Source: an uncultured Roseateles sp. (GTDB taxonomy: Bacteria > Pseudomonadota > Gammaproteobacteria > Burkholderiales > Burkholderiaceae_C). Taken from it: DNA of 64,000 nt. A program made the translations under genes and the position numbers. Position 1 is the stretch's first letter. Every line of letters starts with the position of its first letter. The notes beneath the pieces were generated by a model. It was not told where the DNA came from, did no database searches, and saw only the letters and a program-made list of their open reading frames with translations. Shown here in pieces: positions 39,506 through 48,592 of this stretch. The stretch is from NCBI RefSeq assembly GCF_945956965.1, contig NZ_CAMFJS010000006.1:124001-188000 (forward strand), written 5' to 3'.

Positions 39506-41416
39506 TCAATTTCTGACCAGAGTGTTAGGGCTAGTCGCATGGCCAGTCCAAATTCTGTCCGCATCCTCGGGCGATTCAATCTGGATCTCATCAGCCCCAA
39601 CGACCTCGAATGGGCGAGGTGCGTCTCCGTATGCATAGCTTCCCTGACGCTCACTGGCCTCGGCGCCGAACCGCCATTTCCAATTGAAGCCACACCCACA
39701 CACGGCTTTAAAACCCTTGCGGTCAGCCTGAACTCCTCGGGCGGGCACAACGTCACCACACACCTTGCACGTAGCCATCAACTCAGCGGTCTGGAGTGCC
39801 GACCACATGTTCGAGATGACACCCTCGCTGGCCCCGGCTGCTTGAATCATCGAGCGCAGTCGCGCCTGATCTTGATCTTCGACAGGCCTGAGTACACGAA
39901 GCCCACGCCCCTCCGCCGAAAACGTGCCTGGAAACGCTGCACACAAATCCTGTGCGGATGCTTGAGGCCACGGAGACACGAGCATCGGATACGCGGATGC
40001 GAGCCGCGAAATCAGCCAGGCTTCGATCCGAGCTTTCACTCGCTCCACAGAATAGAACTGCAACGGGTTGAGGACTGCATCCCCACCCGTCCCCCACTGA
40101 AACGCTTCTTCGGTGGCCGATGGCGGTGCGTGGCAGAAAACGACTTGTCGTTCACTACCATCCATGGACCACTGACCATTGCCTCGCCATACCGGCGCAA
40201 AAATCAGCGGACGCTCTACCCCGAAGGCGCCGGACTTCAAGTGGAGTAGAAACTCACCTCTCGTCGCTTCAGAGACGATGAGCGACCAAGGCCCCAATCT
40301 GTACTCAGCGGGCTCTTTGCTGGCCTTCAGCAGCTTTGATGAAGACAGCGCGTGCTGGATTAGCAAACCTACATAGCCTCTGAACTGCTGATATTGCCCT
40401 TCAGCGGCTTCAACTTTCAGCTTTCCAGTTTGAGCTTGACCACTGCCCACGGCATGAGCCATGGACCACAGCGGCCGCAGTCGCTTGTAATTCTGGTCAT
40501 GCAGCAGCACATTGGTTGTGCGAAGAGCCTGCGGCACATGCACGCCGTTGGGAATAGCTTGATACAAACGACCGAGTTGAAGCCGCTTGATCTTCTTCAA
40601 GAGAACAGTCAACTCCGCAAGGACAGCCGATCCGGCTTTGTTGGATTCCGCATCAGTCGAATAGGCTTTACCCCAAAGCCCGCACAAACGGTACCGAAGA
40701 CGGTGATCAAGTTCCTCAGCATTGGCGATCGCAGCTGCGTCTGTCCGCCTAGCTTCCAAGGTACGAAGGCTGCGTACCCTTTGATTCAGGTGGATGTACA
40801 GCCTGTCCAAGAGACGTGCGTAGACAACGTTCTCATAGATATGAAGCTCGTCCTCACTCACCTCCGCCAGAAGGCGTTTGGGGCTTACGCCCCTAAAGTC
40901 TCGTCTGTTCCAATCATCAGAGTGGGATGTCAGCCTCACGAGCGCGCCACTTGCGAGCCTCCTGACTCGTGATGTCGGAGTGAGTTCCGTGTCGTAGCGC
41001 ATGCTCATGCGAGGCGACCGCTCAATGCTAAAGAGATGCGGCATGTCCTTGGTCAGCCTCTTCTCAAGCTCGGTCAGTTCAGCTTGCTCTTTGAGCTTTC
41101 CAGGCATCACCGGAGACAGATTCTCAGTCAGGCCACTTTCATCAAGCTCGTCAACAACGGCTTGCACCGCTCTGACAACGAGATCCTCATCAGCATCTTG
41201 CTCAGACGAAAAACCTGAGAAAACATGGCTTTCGGCGACGTCGCCCTTGCGAACCTGCAGATCGCAGCGGCCAGTGCCAGGGGCCCAGAGGATTGCACCA
41301 GCCTTGAGTTCGATGCTGTCGTTGAGTTTGGCATCGACCAGAATTCGATAGCGCCCCGACTCCACCACATGTGGAAGATCCGTCTCGCAACCTGTCACGA
41401 GATCGAAAGCCCTCAT
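39506..41416 (-). CDS. DUF2357-like partner of the McrB-like ATPase
   Basis: This 636-residue protein starts with an ATGA overlap with the McrB-like gene, a pairing typical of McrB ATPase and its DUF2357/McrC-like partner. N-terminal residues 1-100 are beta-rich. Residues 194-206 read YENVVYARLLDRL, a phrase like the YEN(R/x)hhh...LL helix in DUF2357 proteins. Later come a long helical and beta domain and a C-terminal zinc ribbon (ATCKVCGDVV and VCGCGFNW). No certain PD-(D/E)xK nuclease triad was identified, so cleavage activity is not claimed. It would act as regulator or effector of the ATPase. Confidence 0.7.
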   Translation of the reverse strand: MRAFDLVTGCETDLPHVVESGRYRILVDAKLNDSIELKAGAILWAPGTGRCDLQVRKGDVAESHVFSGFSSEQDADEDLVVRAVQAVVDELDESGLTENLSPVMPGKLKEQAELTELEKRLTKDMPHLFSIERSPRMSMRYDTELTPTSRVRRLASGALVRLTSHSDDWNRRDFRGVSPKRLLAEVSEDELHIYENVVYARLLDRLYIHLNQRVRSLRTLEARRTDAAAIANAEELDHRLRYRLCGLWGKAYSTDAESNKAGSAVLAELTVLLKKIKRLQLGRLYQAIPNGVHVPQALRTTNVLLHDQNYKRLRPLWSMAHAVGSGQAQTGKLKVEAAEGQYQQFRGYVGLLIQHALSSSKLLKASKEPAEYRLGPWSLIVSEATRGEFLLHLKSGAFGVERPLIFAPVWRGNGQWSMDGSERQVVFCHAPPSATEEAFQWGTGGDAVLNPLQFYSVERVKARIEAWLISRLASAYPMLVSPWPQASAQDLCAAFPGTFSAEGRGLRVLRPVEDQDQARLRSMIQAAGASEGVISNMWSALQTAELMATCKVCGDVVPARGVQADRKGFKAVCGCGFNWKWRFGAEASERQGSYAYGDAPRPFEVVGADEIQIESPEDADRIWTGHATSPNTLVRN

Positions 41417-43794
41417 CCACCACGCTCCATGCGCTTGCGGTCACGGTCTAGTGCGGCCACACACCTTACAGGCTCGCCTTCCAGTTCGCAATCTTTCCAA
41501 AGCCGATGCAGCGCATCTTCGATTGTGCGGAGATCGTCGAGACCCATGTCATGACGCCCGACAACTTTGCCATCGCGGAACATTCGGCTGTGCAGCATGT
41601 GGTCGACCGCCACAGACTCGCTGCCACCCGATTCAAGAACAACCGGAACAAAACGCTTAAATTGAGCTTCGAAGCGATTGCCCCATCCAAGGTGCCATTG
41701 GCTTGACAACAAGCGAGTCAGTTCACTGGCGTTGATGAACTGCAGCAGGTCCTCTACCTGTGGCTTCCTACCCTCGAACGCTTTGCTGAAACTCTTCTTG
41801 AGGCTGGACACACTCCATTGAGCAGGGGATTCAGGCCTCTTCAGAGCTGCATCCTCACCATCGATCTTGTGCAACTCCATGACAAAGGCACGGTCGTGCG
41901 TCTTGTCCGCGAAGCTGTTCGTGGTCTCATCCTGGTTGGCTGTGCCAATGAACCACACGTTTGGCGGAACGAGGATGTCTCGTCCGCCTCGCAGCAGCGC
42001 GGGTGCCATGCCTCCAGCAGGAGAGTCCATCAAGTTGATCCATCGATCGGGCTCGTTCATCTCCAAAGCGGACAGGAAGTCGGCAAAGTACTGCTCTGGT
42101 CGAGACAAGTTCATCTCATCAAGAAGAACGATGTTGAAGCGATCCTTCCATTGGGGCATCTGTGCTCGGTACAAGGCCTGGAGCGTGTTCTTCTCGTAGT
42201 ACTTCTTCTCGAACGCGTTGTAGTACCCAAGCAAGTCGTTTCGATCACGCCAACCAGCCTGTACGGCAACGGTGGTGCAGTGGCCCCCAACGGCCTTGGC
42301 AAATGCCATCGCCAGACTCGTCTTGCCTGTGCCACTGATGCCCTGCAGGATGTGCAAATGGCTCATCGCCAGGCCACCCAAGAAGATTTGGATGTCTTCG
42401 GTGCTGTACTGGAGCACCTTGCCCTCGCCGCCGCTATACGCAATCCGTGAACGCAGCTCCGCCACAAGTTGCGGCAACTTGGGCACAGGATCCGTGTGCG
42501 CATCGACGGCCATTTCACGATCCATGAGCATTAGGGCGGGGAAGGCACTCTCGCCCTCACGCTTGTCGAGCAGGCTCTCGACGTCACGACGAAGCCGATC
42601 GTTTTGCTCGTGCAGAACTGCACGACTGCGCTCCATGGCGGCCTTGGCGCGCTCCCAGTCTTCTCTCTCCGTCACGCTTCTGCGCCAATTGCCTTCTTGT
42701 GACCTCAAGGCCACCAGCTCAGCATCTAGCTCGCGAATCTTGTCGAGATACAAGTCCCTCTGAGCTTTCAGCTCGGCGGGATCATCACTGGCCAAGCGCA
42801 TATGAGCGTCTTGCAGTTCACGATCCTTCTCTCTGCATTCAAGGCGCAGTTTCTCCAACTCGTCGAGGAGCGCGCGGGGATCGCCGCCAGCGCTGGAGCG
42901 CAGGTCTTCCAGCTCGTCGAGTTCCGCCTGCAATCGATCAAATTCGTCAGACTTCTTGTCCAGCCTTTGCTGAAGGCGAGCTTCGCGTTCCTTCGCTGTG
43001 CGTTGAACTTGCTCGAGTTCCTCCTGCACGGACTCCACTGCCACGGAGCGCCCCACCTTGAGCAATTCCTCATTCATCTTGAGGCGCTCCTCCCGCTTAT
43101 CCAGCTCAGCGGACCGCTTGGCTTGCTCAAGCTCTTCAGCCTGAAGCGTCAAAGTACGAGCACGAGCCACGTCAACCAATGCAGCAGCATCCGCTCGCGC
43201 CTGGTCCAAGATCTGTTCACGTTGGGCCTGCATCTCGACAGCCAAACGATCACGCTTTCCTTCGAGGAGATCAATCTGCTCTCGAAGCAACTTGAGTGCT
43301 TCCTCTCGCTCTGAGACGAGTCCCCCGCGCAGAGCTGCTTCCTGCACTAGCAGTGCCTGCTCCTTGCGCAGCAACTCCGACTGCTTGGCCTCGAGCTGCG
43401 CCTGTTGATCTTGAAATGCCGATCTCAATTCCCCCTGCATCTGTTGTTCTTCTGAGAGGGTGCTTCTCTGCGCGCGCAGGTCTTCACGCTCCTGCGCCAA
43501 AGACTGTCGCGCTGCTTCGATCGCCGTTTTCTGCTCGTCTAAAGCTTGCAGCCCATTCTTCAGTTGAGTTCCAAAGCTTGCGAACTGCTCGATGAAGGTG
43601 CCAAGGCGCTGCTGAACTTCTTGAGGTGCACCGGCCCACAGCTCTCTGACTTCCTGCTCATTCCAGTCAGGAGGAGGGATGTTCAGCAAGGGAGCGGCCT
43701 GCAGTGTTGTTGCAAACAGCTTGTTGAGGACTGGCGGAGGTGCTGCTTGCCCCGTTGACCTGCTTTGGGCAGGGATCCGATTCTTCTTTCCCAT
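41413..43794 (-). CDS. McrB-like AAA+ ATPase with long coiled-coil N-terminus
   Basis: This 793-residue protein has a coiled coil over residues about 85-410, rich in Glu, Lys, Gln and Leu heptads, then an AAA+ domain of the McrB clade. Walker A is ILQGISGTGKTSL (485-492), Walker B is IVLLDEMNLSRPEQYF (about 555-570), and the sensor region is VWFIGTANQDETT. In McrBC systems the ATPase (GTPase) translocates DNA and drives McrC cleavage; here a DUF2357-like gene overlaps its stop as ATGA. The coiled coil in place of a DNA-binding domain is the odd part and suggests protein-filament or oligomer scaffolding. It follows the HEPN-motif gene by 11 bases. Confidence 0.88.
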   Translation of the reverse strand: MGKKNRIPAQSRSTGQAAPPPVLNKLFATTLQAAPLLNIPPPDWNEQEVRELWAGAPQEVQQRLGTFIEQFASFGTQLKNGLQALDEQKTAIEAARQSLAQEREDLRAQRSTLSEEQQMQGELRSAFQDQQAQLEAKQSELLRKEQALLVQEAALRGGLVSEREEALKLLREQIDLLEGKRDRLAVEMQAQREQILDQARADAAALVDVARARTLTLQAEELEQAKRSAELDKREERLKMNEELLKVGRSVAVESVQEELEQVQRTAKEREARLQQRLDKKSDEFDRLQAELDELEDLRSSAGGDPRALLDELEKLRLECREKDRELQDAHMRLASDDPAELKAQRDLYLDKIRELDAELVALRSQEGNWRRSVTEREDWERAKAAMERSRAVLHEQNDRLRRDVESLLDKREGESAFPALMLMDREMAVDAHTDPVPKLPQLVAELRSRIAYSGGEGKVLQYSTEDIQIFLGGLAMSHLHILQGISGTGKTSLAMAFAKAVGGHCTTVAVQAGWRDRNDLLGYYNAFEKKYYEKNTLQALYRAQMPQWKDRFNIVLLDEMNLSRPEQYFADFLSALEMNEPDRWINLMDSPAGGMAPALLRGGRDILVPPNVWFIGTANQDETTNSFADKTHDRAFVMELHKIDGEDAALKRPESPAQWSVSSLKKSFSKAFEGRKPQVEDLLQFINASELTRLLSSQWHLGWGNRFEAQFKRFVPVVLESGGSESVAVDHMLHSRMFRDGKVVGRHDMGLDDLRTIEDALHRLWKDCELEGEPVRCVAALDRDRKRMERGG

Positions 43795-43805
43795 GTCTGT
43801 ACTTC

Positions 43806-45248
43806 TTAAAGATAGCGTTCAAATTGACGGAACCAGTTCAGGGCTGACTGCGTCAGTCGCAGTACCTCGTCCTTCTGGAGGCGATGACTCGTTGCGTGGC
43901 TGCTGTCGTTTCGCAGGTCCATCAGCGCCCAATCCAAGCCGTCGTCTGATACCGTTCGAAACGGATGATCCATGTGCACATGTGTGGACAAGAGCGCTGC
44001 CACCATCAACGCTTTAAATGGGCGATCTCTGTCCTTTCCGGCAAGCCTGACCTGCTTCGCCACTTGCCCGCTGAGTGCCTCAATGGACGGTTGCGTGAGT
44101 GGCTTTGCCAGGGGCAACGATTGAAGCAAATGCTGGAGTTCTCTTCTATGCCAGTTCTGCGGCCAGTCCTGTGTCTCTACGCGCCAGCGACCCAGCATCC
44201 ACTTCAGCGTGGCCTCCAAAAGTGAACCGCACTGGTTGGCCAGGTTGGTCAGCTCCTCTTGGTACGGACTGGATGCTGCAGTGATGCTTTCCTGCAGCCG
44301 AATCACTCGAAGCAAGTACTCTTGCATCATCTCGTGCTCCGGCTTGGTCAAATTGGGCGCCTCTTGCAGTGCCCGAGCTTTTGCCAGCAAATCCAACTGG
44401 GCCAACCTGTCCGCTGGTGTCGCACCAGCCAGGTCGGCGTCATCCTGGCGAAGCAGGTCAATGACCTTCGTTGCCAGATAGGGCTCTCTGCTCATGGCGG
44501 GGGTCAATGCTTCACGAAGGGGACGCAAGGCGGGCGTCAATCGCCAAGGATCCGACACCAGCCACGGGTACAGGTCTCTTTCCGGCGCGTAGATTTCACA
44601 GATGGCCCAAGCCCTCTGGGGCGGCGCGTCGATCAGTTCCAGTGACTGATCGGCGTACGTCACCCAGTCCACTTCCTCAACAGCGGCTGCACGAACATCT
44701 CGGCGAAAGTCTCTCCACGCCGTTTGCAAAGACTGCAGGTCGGGCACCAGATCATGTGCACGAAACGGCAAACGATATGGCCTTCTCACACGCCCGGTAC
44801 CCCGATCATCGACGAACTCGGGACGGTCCCTCGAGCTGCTTTGCGTGGGTCTTACCTCTTCCAAGCTTCGCGCGAACCTGGGGAGCAAGCGGCCTGAAAT
44901 AGCATCTCTGAACGCATACATGACAGTCAAGGAAGCTTCGGCCTCCTCGCCAGTCAATGCATCGAGCCCTCGTTCCGTGATTCGCTGCCCAGCATCGACC
45001 CAGCCCCTGGGCTGCAGTTCCTGCGAGATGATGAACGCGATCAAATCTCGATCCAACTCGAGGTTTGAAGCCAGCTCACTCAAATCGCGCACGCCCGTCG
45101 CCAGTAGACCGAGGACAGCCTCTTGAAATACATTGATGTGGTGGCTTGTCTGGGGAGCCAACACCGTAAATACATCCATGGGCCAAAGGATTGGCGTTGC
45201 GTTCTTTCGGACCGGACGTCCCCACTGCAGATAGATCTCAGCTGACAC
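43806..45248 (-). CDS. Winged-helix-like protein with C-terminal HEPN-type Rx4H motif
   Basis: The GTG at 45248 is preferred because GGAG sits 7 bases upstream and it overlaps the helicase stop. The product has 480 residues. Residues about 30-90 look like a winged helix (LGLLATGVRDLSELASNLELD). A long helical middle follows. Near the C-terminus, DWALMDLRNDSSHATSH contains Arg446-Asn-Asp-Ser-Ser-His451, the Rx4H motif of HEPN ribonucleases, inside a helical region. HEPN proteins often act as RNase toxins in defence. The whole does not match a named family I recognise. It lies between the helicase and McrB-like genes in the same operon. Confidence 0.7.
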   Translation of the reverse strand: MSAEIYLQWGRPVRKNATPILWPMDVFTVLAPQTSHHINVFQEAVLGLLATGVRDLSELASNLELDRDLIAFIISQELQPRGWVDAGQRITERGLDALTGEEAEASLTVMYAFRDAISGRLLPRFARSLEEVRPTQSSSRDRPEFVDDRGTGRVRRPYRLPFRAHDLVPDLQSLQTAWRDFRRDVRAAAVEEVDWVTYADQSLELIDAPPQRAWAICEIYAPERDLYPWLVSDPWRLTPALRPLREALTPAMSREPYLATKVIDLLRQDDADLAGATPADRLAQLDLLAKARALQEAPNLTKPEHEMMQEYLLRVIRLQESITAASSPYQEELTNLANQCGSLLEATLKWMLGRWRVETQDWPQNWHRRELQHLLQSLPLAKPLTQPSIEALSGQVAKQVRLAGKDRDRPFKALMVAALLSTHVHMDHPFRTVSDDGLDWALMDLRNDSSHATSHRLQKDEVLRLTQSALNWFRQFERYL

Positions 45249-48200
45249 GTTTGGACTCCGCTTCACACAGTTCAAGGAAATCGCACATCTCTGGCACGGC
45301 CTTCATCGCCGCATCGCCTCGATACATGTCAGCGTCACCCACCACAAGCAAGTACCGCCGTTGACGACTCATGGCCACGTTCAAACGATTGGACGAACGA
45401 AGGTGGCCAAACTTGGCGCTGGCTTGCTTTTCAGAGGCCTCAAGCTGTGATTCGTCACCGCCGTCAACGGGGGCAGCCAACTTCATGGTGTTGCTTCGCA
45501 CCGTTGACAGCAGCACCACATCGAATTCCTTCCCTTGGAACGCATCGACTGTGCCAATTCGTAGCCGCTCGGTGCACACCGCATTCGCGGCCATTGAGGG
45601 CTTGATGACCCAACCTGTCTCAGTCTTTTCGGTGATGCCATGCTTGGGTGCAGACAAGGCCTCATTGATGGCATCTCGTTGTGCCGCATAGAACGTGATC
45701 ACGCCGACGCTCATTTCTGAGGGCAATGTCTCCATCAGCCGCGAGACCTCCTCGGCAACTCTGACGGCCTCAACTTCCCTTAGACGACTTGACCCCTTGC
45801 GTTCTTCAGGCCCCCTTGAATGGGGCACATGAATCCAAGAGCAAACTGCTCGGCCCAGACCAGGGACCTCATCCATGAAGTCAGACTCCAACAGCCCCGA
45901 CTTCACCCGGCCAAGTCCAGGTCTCTCATAGAACTGCTTGCTGATGAAGTCGCCCAACCGTGGGTGCATACGGAACTGGGTGTCCAACATGACGACGCGT
46001 GAGAAGCCATCCGAAGCCTCCCGCTTCTGAAACTGGCGCCAGAGTCGTTCGAAAAGGCTTTTCTTGTAGACGTCGCTGCTGATCTGCTTGCCTCTTTCGG
46101 CTGTGATCTCGTCCTCAATATCTGCATCCAACAAGTGAGGTAACTGCCGTGGGTCGCCCACCAACACCACTCGACGCTTGGCGAGTGCCATTGGCACAAA
46201 CAGATCCATGGGGTTGGCTCTCGCAGCCTCGTCAATGATGACGCTGGAGAATCGCAAGGAATCCAGGCTGTCTTCACGCCCATCTTTCAGCAAAGCCATC
46301 TGGCGGCTGGCAGACTGCTGGCAAGTTGCGCCCACGATGCTGCTGTATTGCGCCACGGCGCTGCGCACCCTGTTAGGGCTGCTGACCAAGGCATCGACAT
46401 ACTTCTCTAAGACCGCAGCACGGCCATGGGAAGTGGAGATCACCTTCTCTTCGATGAAGTCCTGCAACTCCTTGAGCAGTGTTTTCAAGTTCTCCGATAA
46501 CTGAAGGCGCTCTTCGTGCGTTCTGACGTCGCTGGCCAAACGATCAAGCAGTCGAGACTTCATCTCCACTAGTGCGGGGAGCATTTCGGCGGGCAACACC
46601 TCTGTCGCGCAAGCGCTGTCCAGCGCTTGCAGGTCTTGATCGTCGAGCATTCCATTGATGGCGCTGAGCCTGACTCGCACGTTCATCAATCGAGCCCGTC
46701 CGTCATCAGCAGCACCTTCTGGGGTCACCCGGATGGCTCGCACCGCCCTCCGCAGGCCTCTCCGCCGTTCGGCATCCACGCCATTTGAGATCGAAATCAC
46801 GCGCAGGTTGCCCGTGGAGTCCGTTGCCTCCTCCCAGCGGTCCATCCATGCAGAGGGAACTCGGATGCGTGCCATGACGCCCAAGTCCTCAACCATCGAG
46901 GTGAGACGAGCGAACGACTCTGCTCGCTGCTCAGGGGGGCAACCCAGCATCAAAAGGTCATTGATCGACTTGCCGAGGTCGCGCAACAGACCCAACGCAG
47001 GGTTGGAAGCAAGAAGTGCATCAAGGTACTGCTGGACTTGCTCCGCCTTGGCCTTGCGCCACCCATCAACTGAATCTGATCGACTGGAGTCTCGTCCCTT
47101 TCCCACCTTGATGGCGGGCAGGCCATACACGTCGGTTCGCTCGAGCGCGTTCTCTACGGCATCGTGCTGAAAGCTTGAGATGAGAACGTCTTGTGCAATC
47201 GACTGTTTTTCGTTCAGCTCCGATAAGCGTCGCTCAAGGGCTGCAATCACCTGGGTCTTACCTGTTCCCGGTGGGCCGATGATCAATGCGACATCCGGCG
47301 TGTTCAGAGCTACGCGGATGGCCTCTTCCTGCTTGTCGGTTGGGCGGCCAGACCGGAAGCTGGCGCGCGCATAGGCTGTCAGGGCGGGCAGCCTGGATGG
47401 CCGGACCATCGGTATGGGTTGATCCTGAAGCAATGCCCTCAGACCTCGCACACCACGTCCAGATTCGATGAACTGCCGAGCCTTGATTCTGCGTGACTGC
47501 TGTGTTCGGTCCCCTGTCACTGACAAGTAAACGTACCCCCGGGAGGGCGGAGCGTCAGCACTCTGCAGTTCCAGCAAAAGTTCGCCGTCTCGCCACTTTG
47601 GTTTAGCCCTCATGGGGCTTCGCCGAGACTGGGCACTACCAGCCAGGTCGTTGTATTGCTCTGAGTTCCAGTCAGGCGCTTCGTCCGCGATCTCAATCTG
47701 GTCGTCGTCTTCAGAGAGCTCCCGCCATCGGCGAGCCATGGCCCGCATGGCATCGGGGTCCCCCAATAGGCGCCATCCACCCCCTTCATCGCTGAGCGGC
47801 TCACAGCGGGTGTAGGCCAAGGCCTGAATGCTTGCAGCTCGTTTGACAGTACGTTGCCACTCGCGCTCGCCATACGTTTTCCAGAGGTCCAGGTAGGTGC
47901 CAAAGGTGCTCGTGACGGTCTCAAGCCTGCCTGTGCTGTTTTCGTTGATGCACTCGCCCTGCTGGGCCTGGTCGATGAATCGGATCTCACCCTCGGCAAG
48001 AACCCAGGCAATGTCTGCGCTGATCTTTCTCGTCGAAACCTTCTCGACCCACAAGACTCCCTGCGCATCTTTGCTCAGGTCAAGGACGTGTTTGCGGCCC
48101 AACAACTGAAAGCGTCGCTCGTCTGGGCGATCACGCATCGGCATGAATGCACGCACGCTTGAACTACCAGGCACCTCACACAAGAACTCCTCCTGCAGCC

Positions 48201-48585
48201 AGTCGATCGAATCCTTCACATCTGTGGTGTCGACAACCCGCAGCATCTTCAAGCTTTCGGCGGTTCGCACATCGACGACAAATGCCATGCTGCATTCATC
48301 CAAGATGTACTGAACCGGAACAACGCGGAGATACACAAACCCAGATTTCAGGGTGCCTAGATGCCACAAAGCGGTGTTGCTCAAGGCGTACTGAAACATC
48401 GCCCCAGACTCAGGAACCAGCTCCAACTCGACGATCCGATCATCTTGTCGGAGGAACACCTGATCGCCTTGCGCCCTGACAGTCACCTCTTCGTGGCGTC
48501 GCCAGTCCTTTGCCCTGAAGTCGCGCTGTTTGACACGCGCCATCAAGAGATCAGAAGTGAGGAATGGTGTTTCGTGGAGTCTCAT
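45238..48585 (-). CDS. Superfamily 1 (Upf1-like) helicase/ATPase
   Basis: This 1115-residue protein has a ~400-residue N-terminal region without clear homology, then an SF1 helicase core: Walker A LIIGPPGTGKTQVI (437-444), a long insertion of about 250 residues, Walker B SSVIIDEAARANP (about 780), motif III VLVGDPRQLPHLL, motif IV LDTQFRMHPRLGDFI, motif V GTVDAFQGKEFDVVLLS and motif VI RLNVAMSRQRRYL. The set is that of Upf1/AAA_11-AAA_12 helicases acting on RNA or DNA. No fused nuclease was seen. The start follows the kinase stop by 7 bases; its end overlaps the next start by 11 bases. Confidence 0.9.
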   Translation of the reverse strand: MRLHETPFLTSDLLMARVKQRDFRAKDWRRHEEVTVRAQGDQVFLRQDDRIVELELVPESGAMFQYALSNTALWHLGTLKSGFVYLRVVPVQYILDECSMAFVVDVRTAESLKMLRVVDTTDVKDSIDWLQEEFLCEVPGSSSVRAFMPMRDRPDERRFQLLGRKHVLDLSKDAQGVLWVEKVSTRKISADIAWVLAEGEIRFIDQAQQGECINENSTGRLETVTSTFGTYLDLWKTYGEREWQRTVKRAASIQALAYTRCEPLSDEGGGWRLLGDPDAMRAMARRWRELSEDDDQIEIADEAPDWNSEQYNDLAGSAQSRRSPMRAKPKWRDGELLLELQSADAPPSRGYVYLSVTGDRTQQSRRIKARQFIESGRGVRGLRALLQDQPIPMVRPSRLPALTAYARASFRSGRPTDKQEEAIRVALNTPDVALIIGPPGTGKTQVIAALERRLSELNEKQSIAQDVLISSFQHDAVENALERTDVYGLPAIKVGKGRDSSRSDSVDGWRKAKAEQVQQYLDALLASNPALGLLRDLGKSINDLLMLGCPPEQRAESFARLTSMVEDLGVMARIRVPSAWMDRWEEATDSTGNLRVISISNGVDAERRRGLRRAVRAIRVTPEGAADDGRARLMNVRVRLSAINGMLDDQDLQALDSACATEVLPAEMLPALVEMKSRLLDRLASDVRTHEERLQLSENLKTLLKELQDFIEEKVISTSHGRAAVLEKYVDALVSSPNRVRSAVAQYSSIVGATCQQSASRQMALLKDGREDSLDSLRFSSVIIDEAARANPMDLFVPMALAKRRVVLVGDPRQLPHLLDADIEDEITAERGKQISSDVYKKSLFERLWRQFQKREASDGFSRVVMLDTQFRMHPRLGDFISKQFYERPGLGRVKSGLLESDFMDEVPGLGRAVCSWIHVPHSRGPEERKGSSRLREVEAVRVAEEVSRLMETLPSEMSVGVITFYAAQRDAINEALSAPKHGITEKTETGWVIKPSMAANAVCTERLRIGTVDAFQGKEFDVVLLSTVRSNTMKLAAPVDGGDESQLEASEKQASAKFGHLRSSNRLNVAMSRQRRYLLVVGDADMYRGDAAMKAVPEMCDFLELCEAESKRVS

Positions 48586-48592
48586 CTCACGC

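Noticed and set aside
39458-40249. 263-codon rightward frame at the nucleotidyltransferase/DUF2357 junction
   Set aside because: It runs antisense through the DUF2357-like gene and shows no protein-like pattern.
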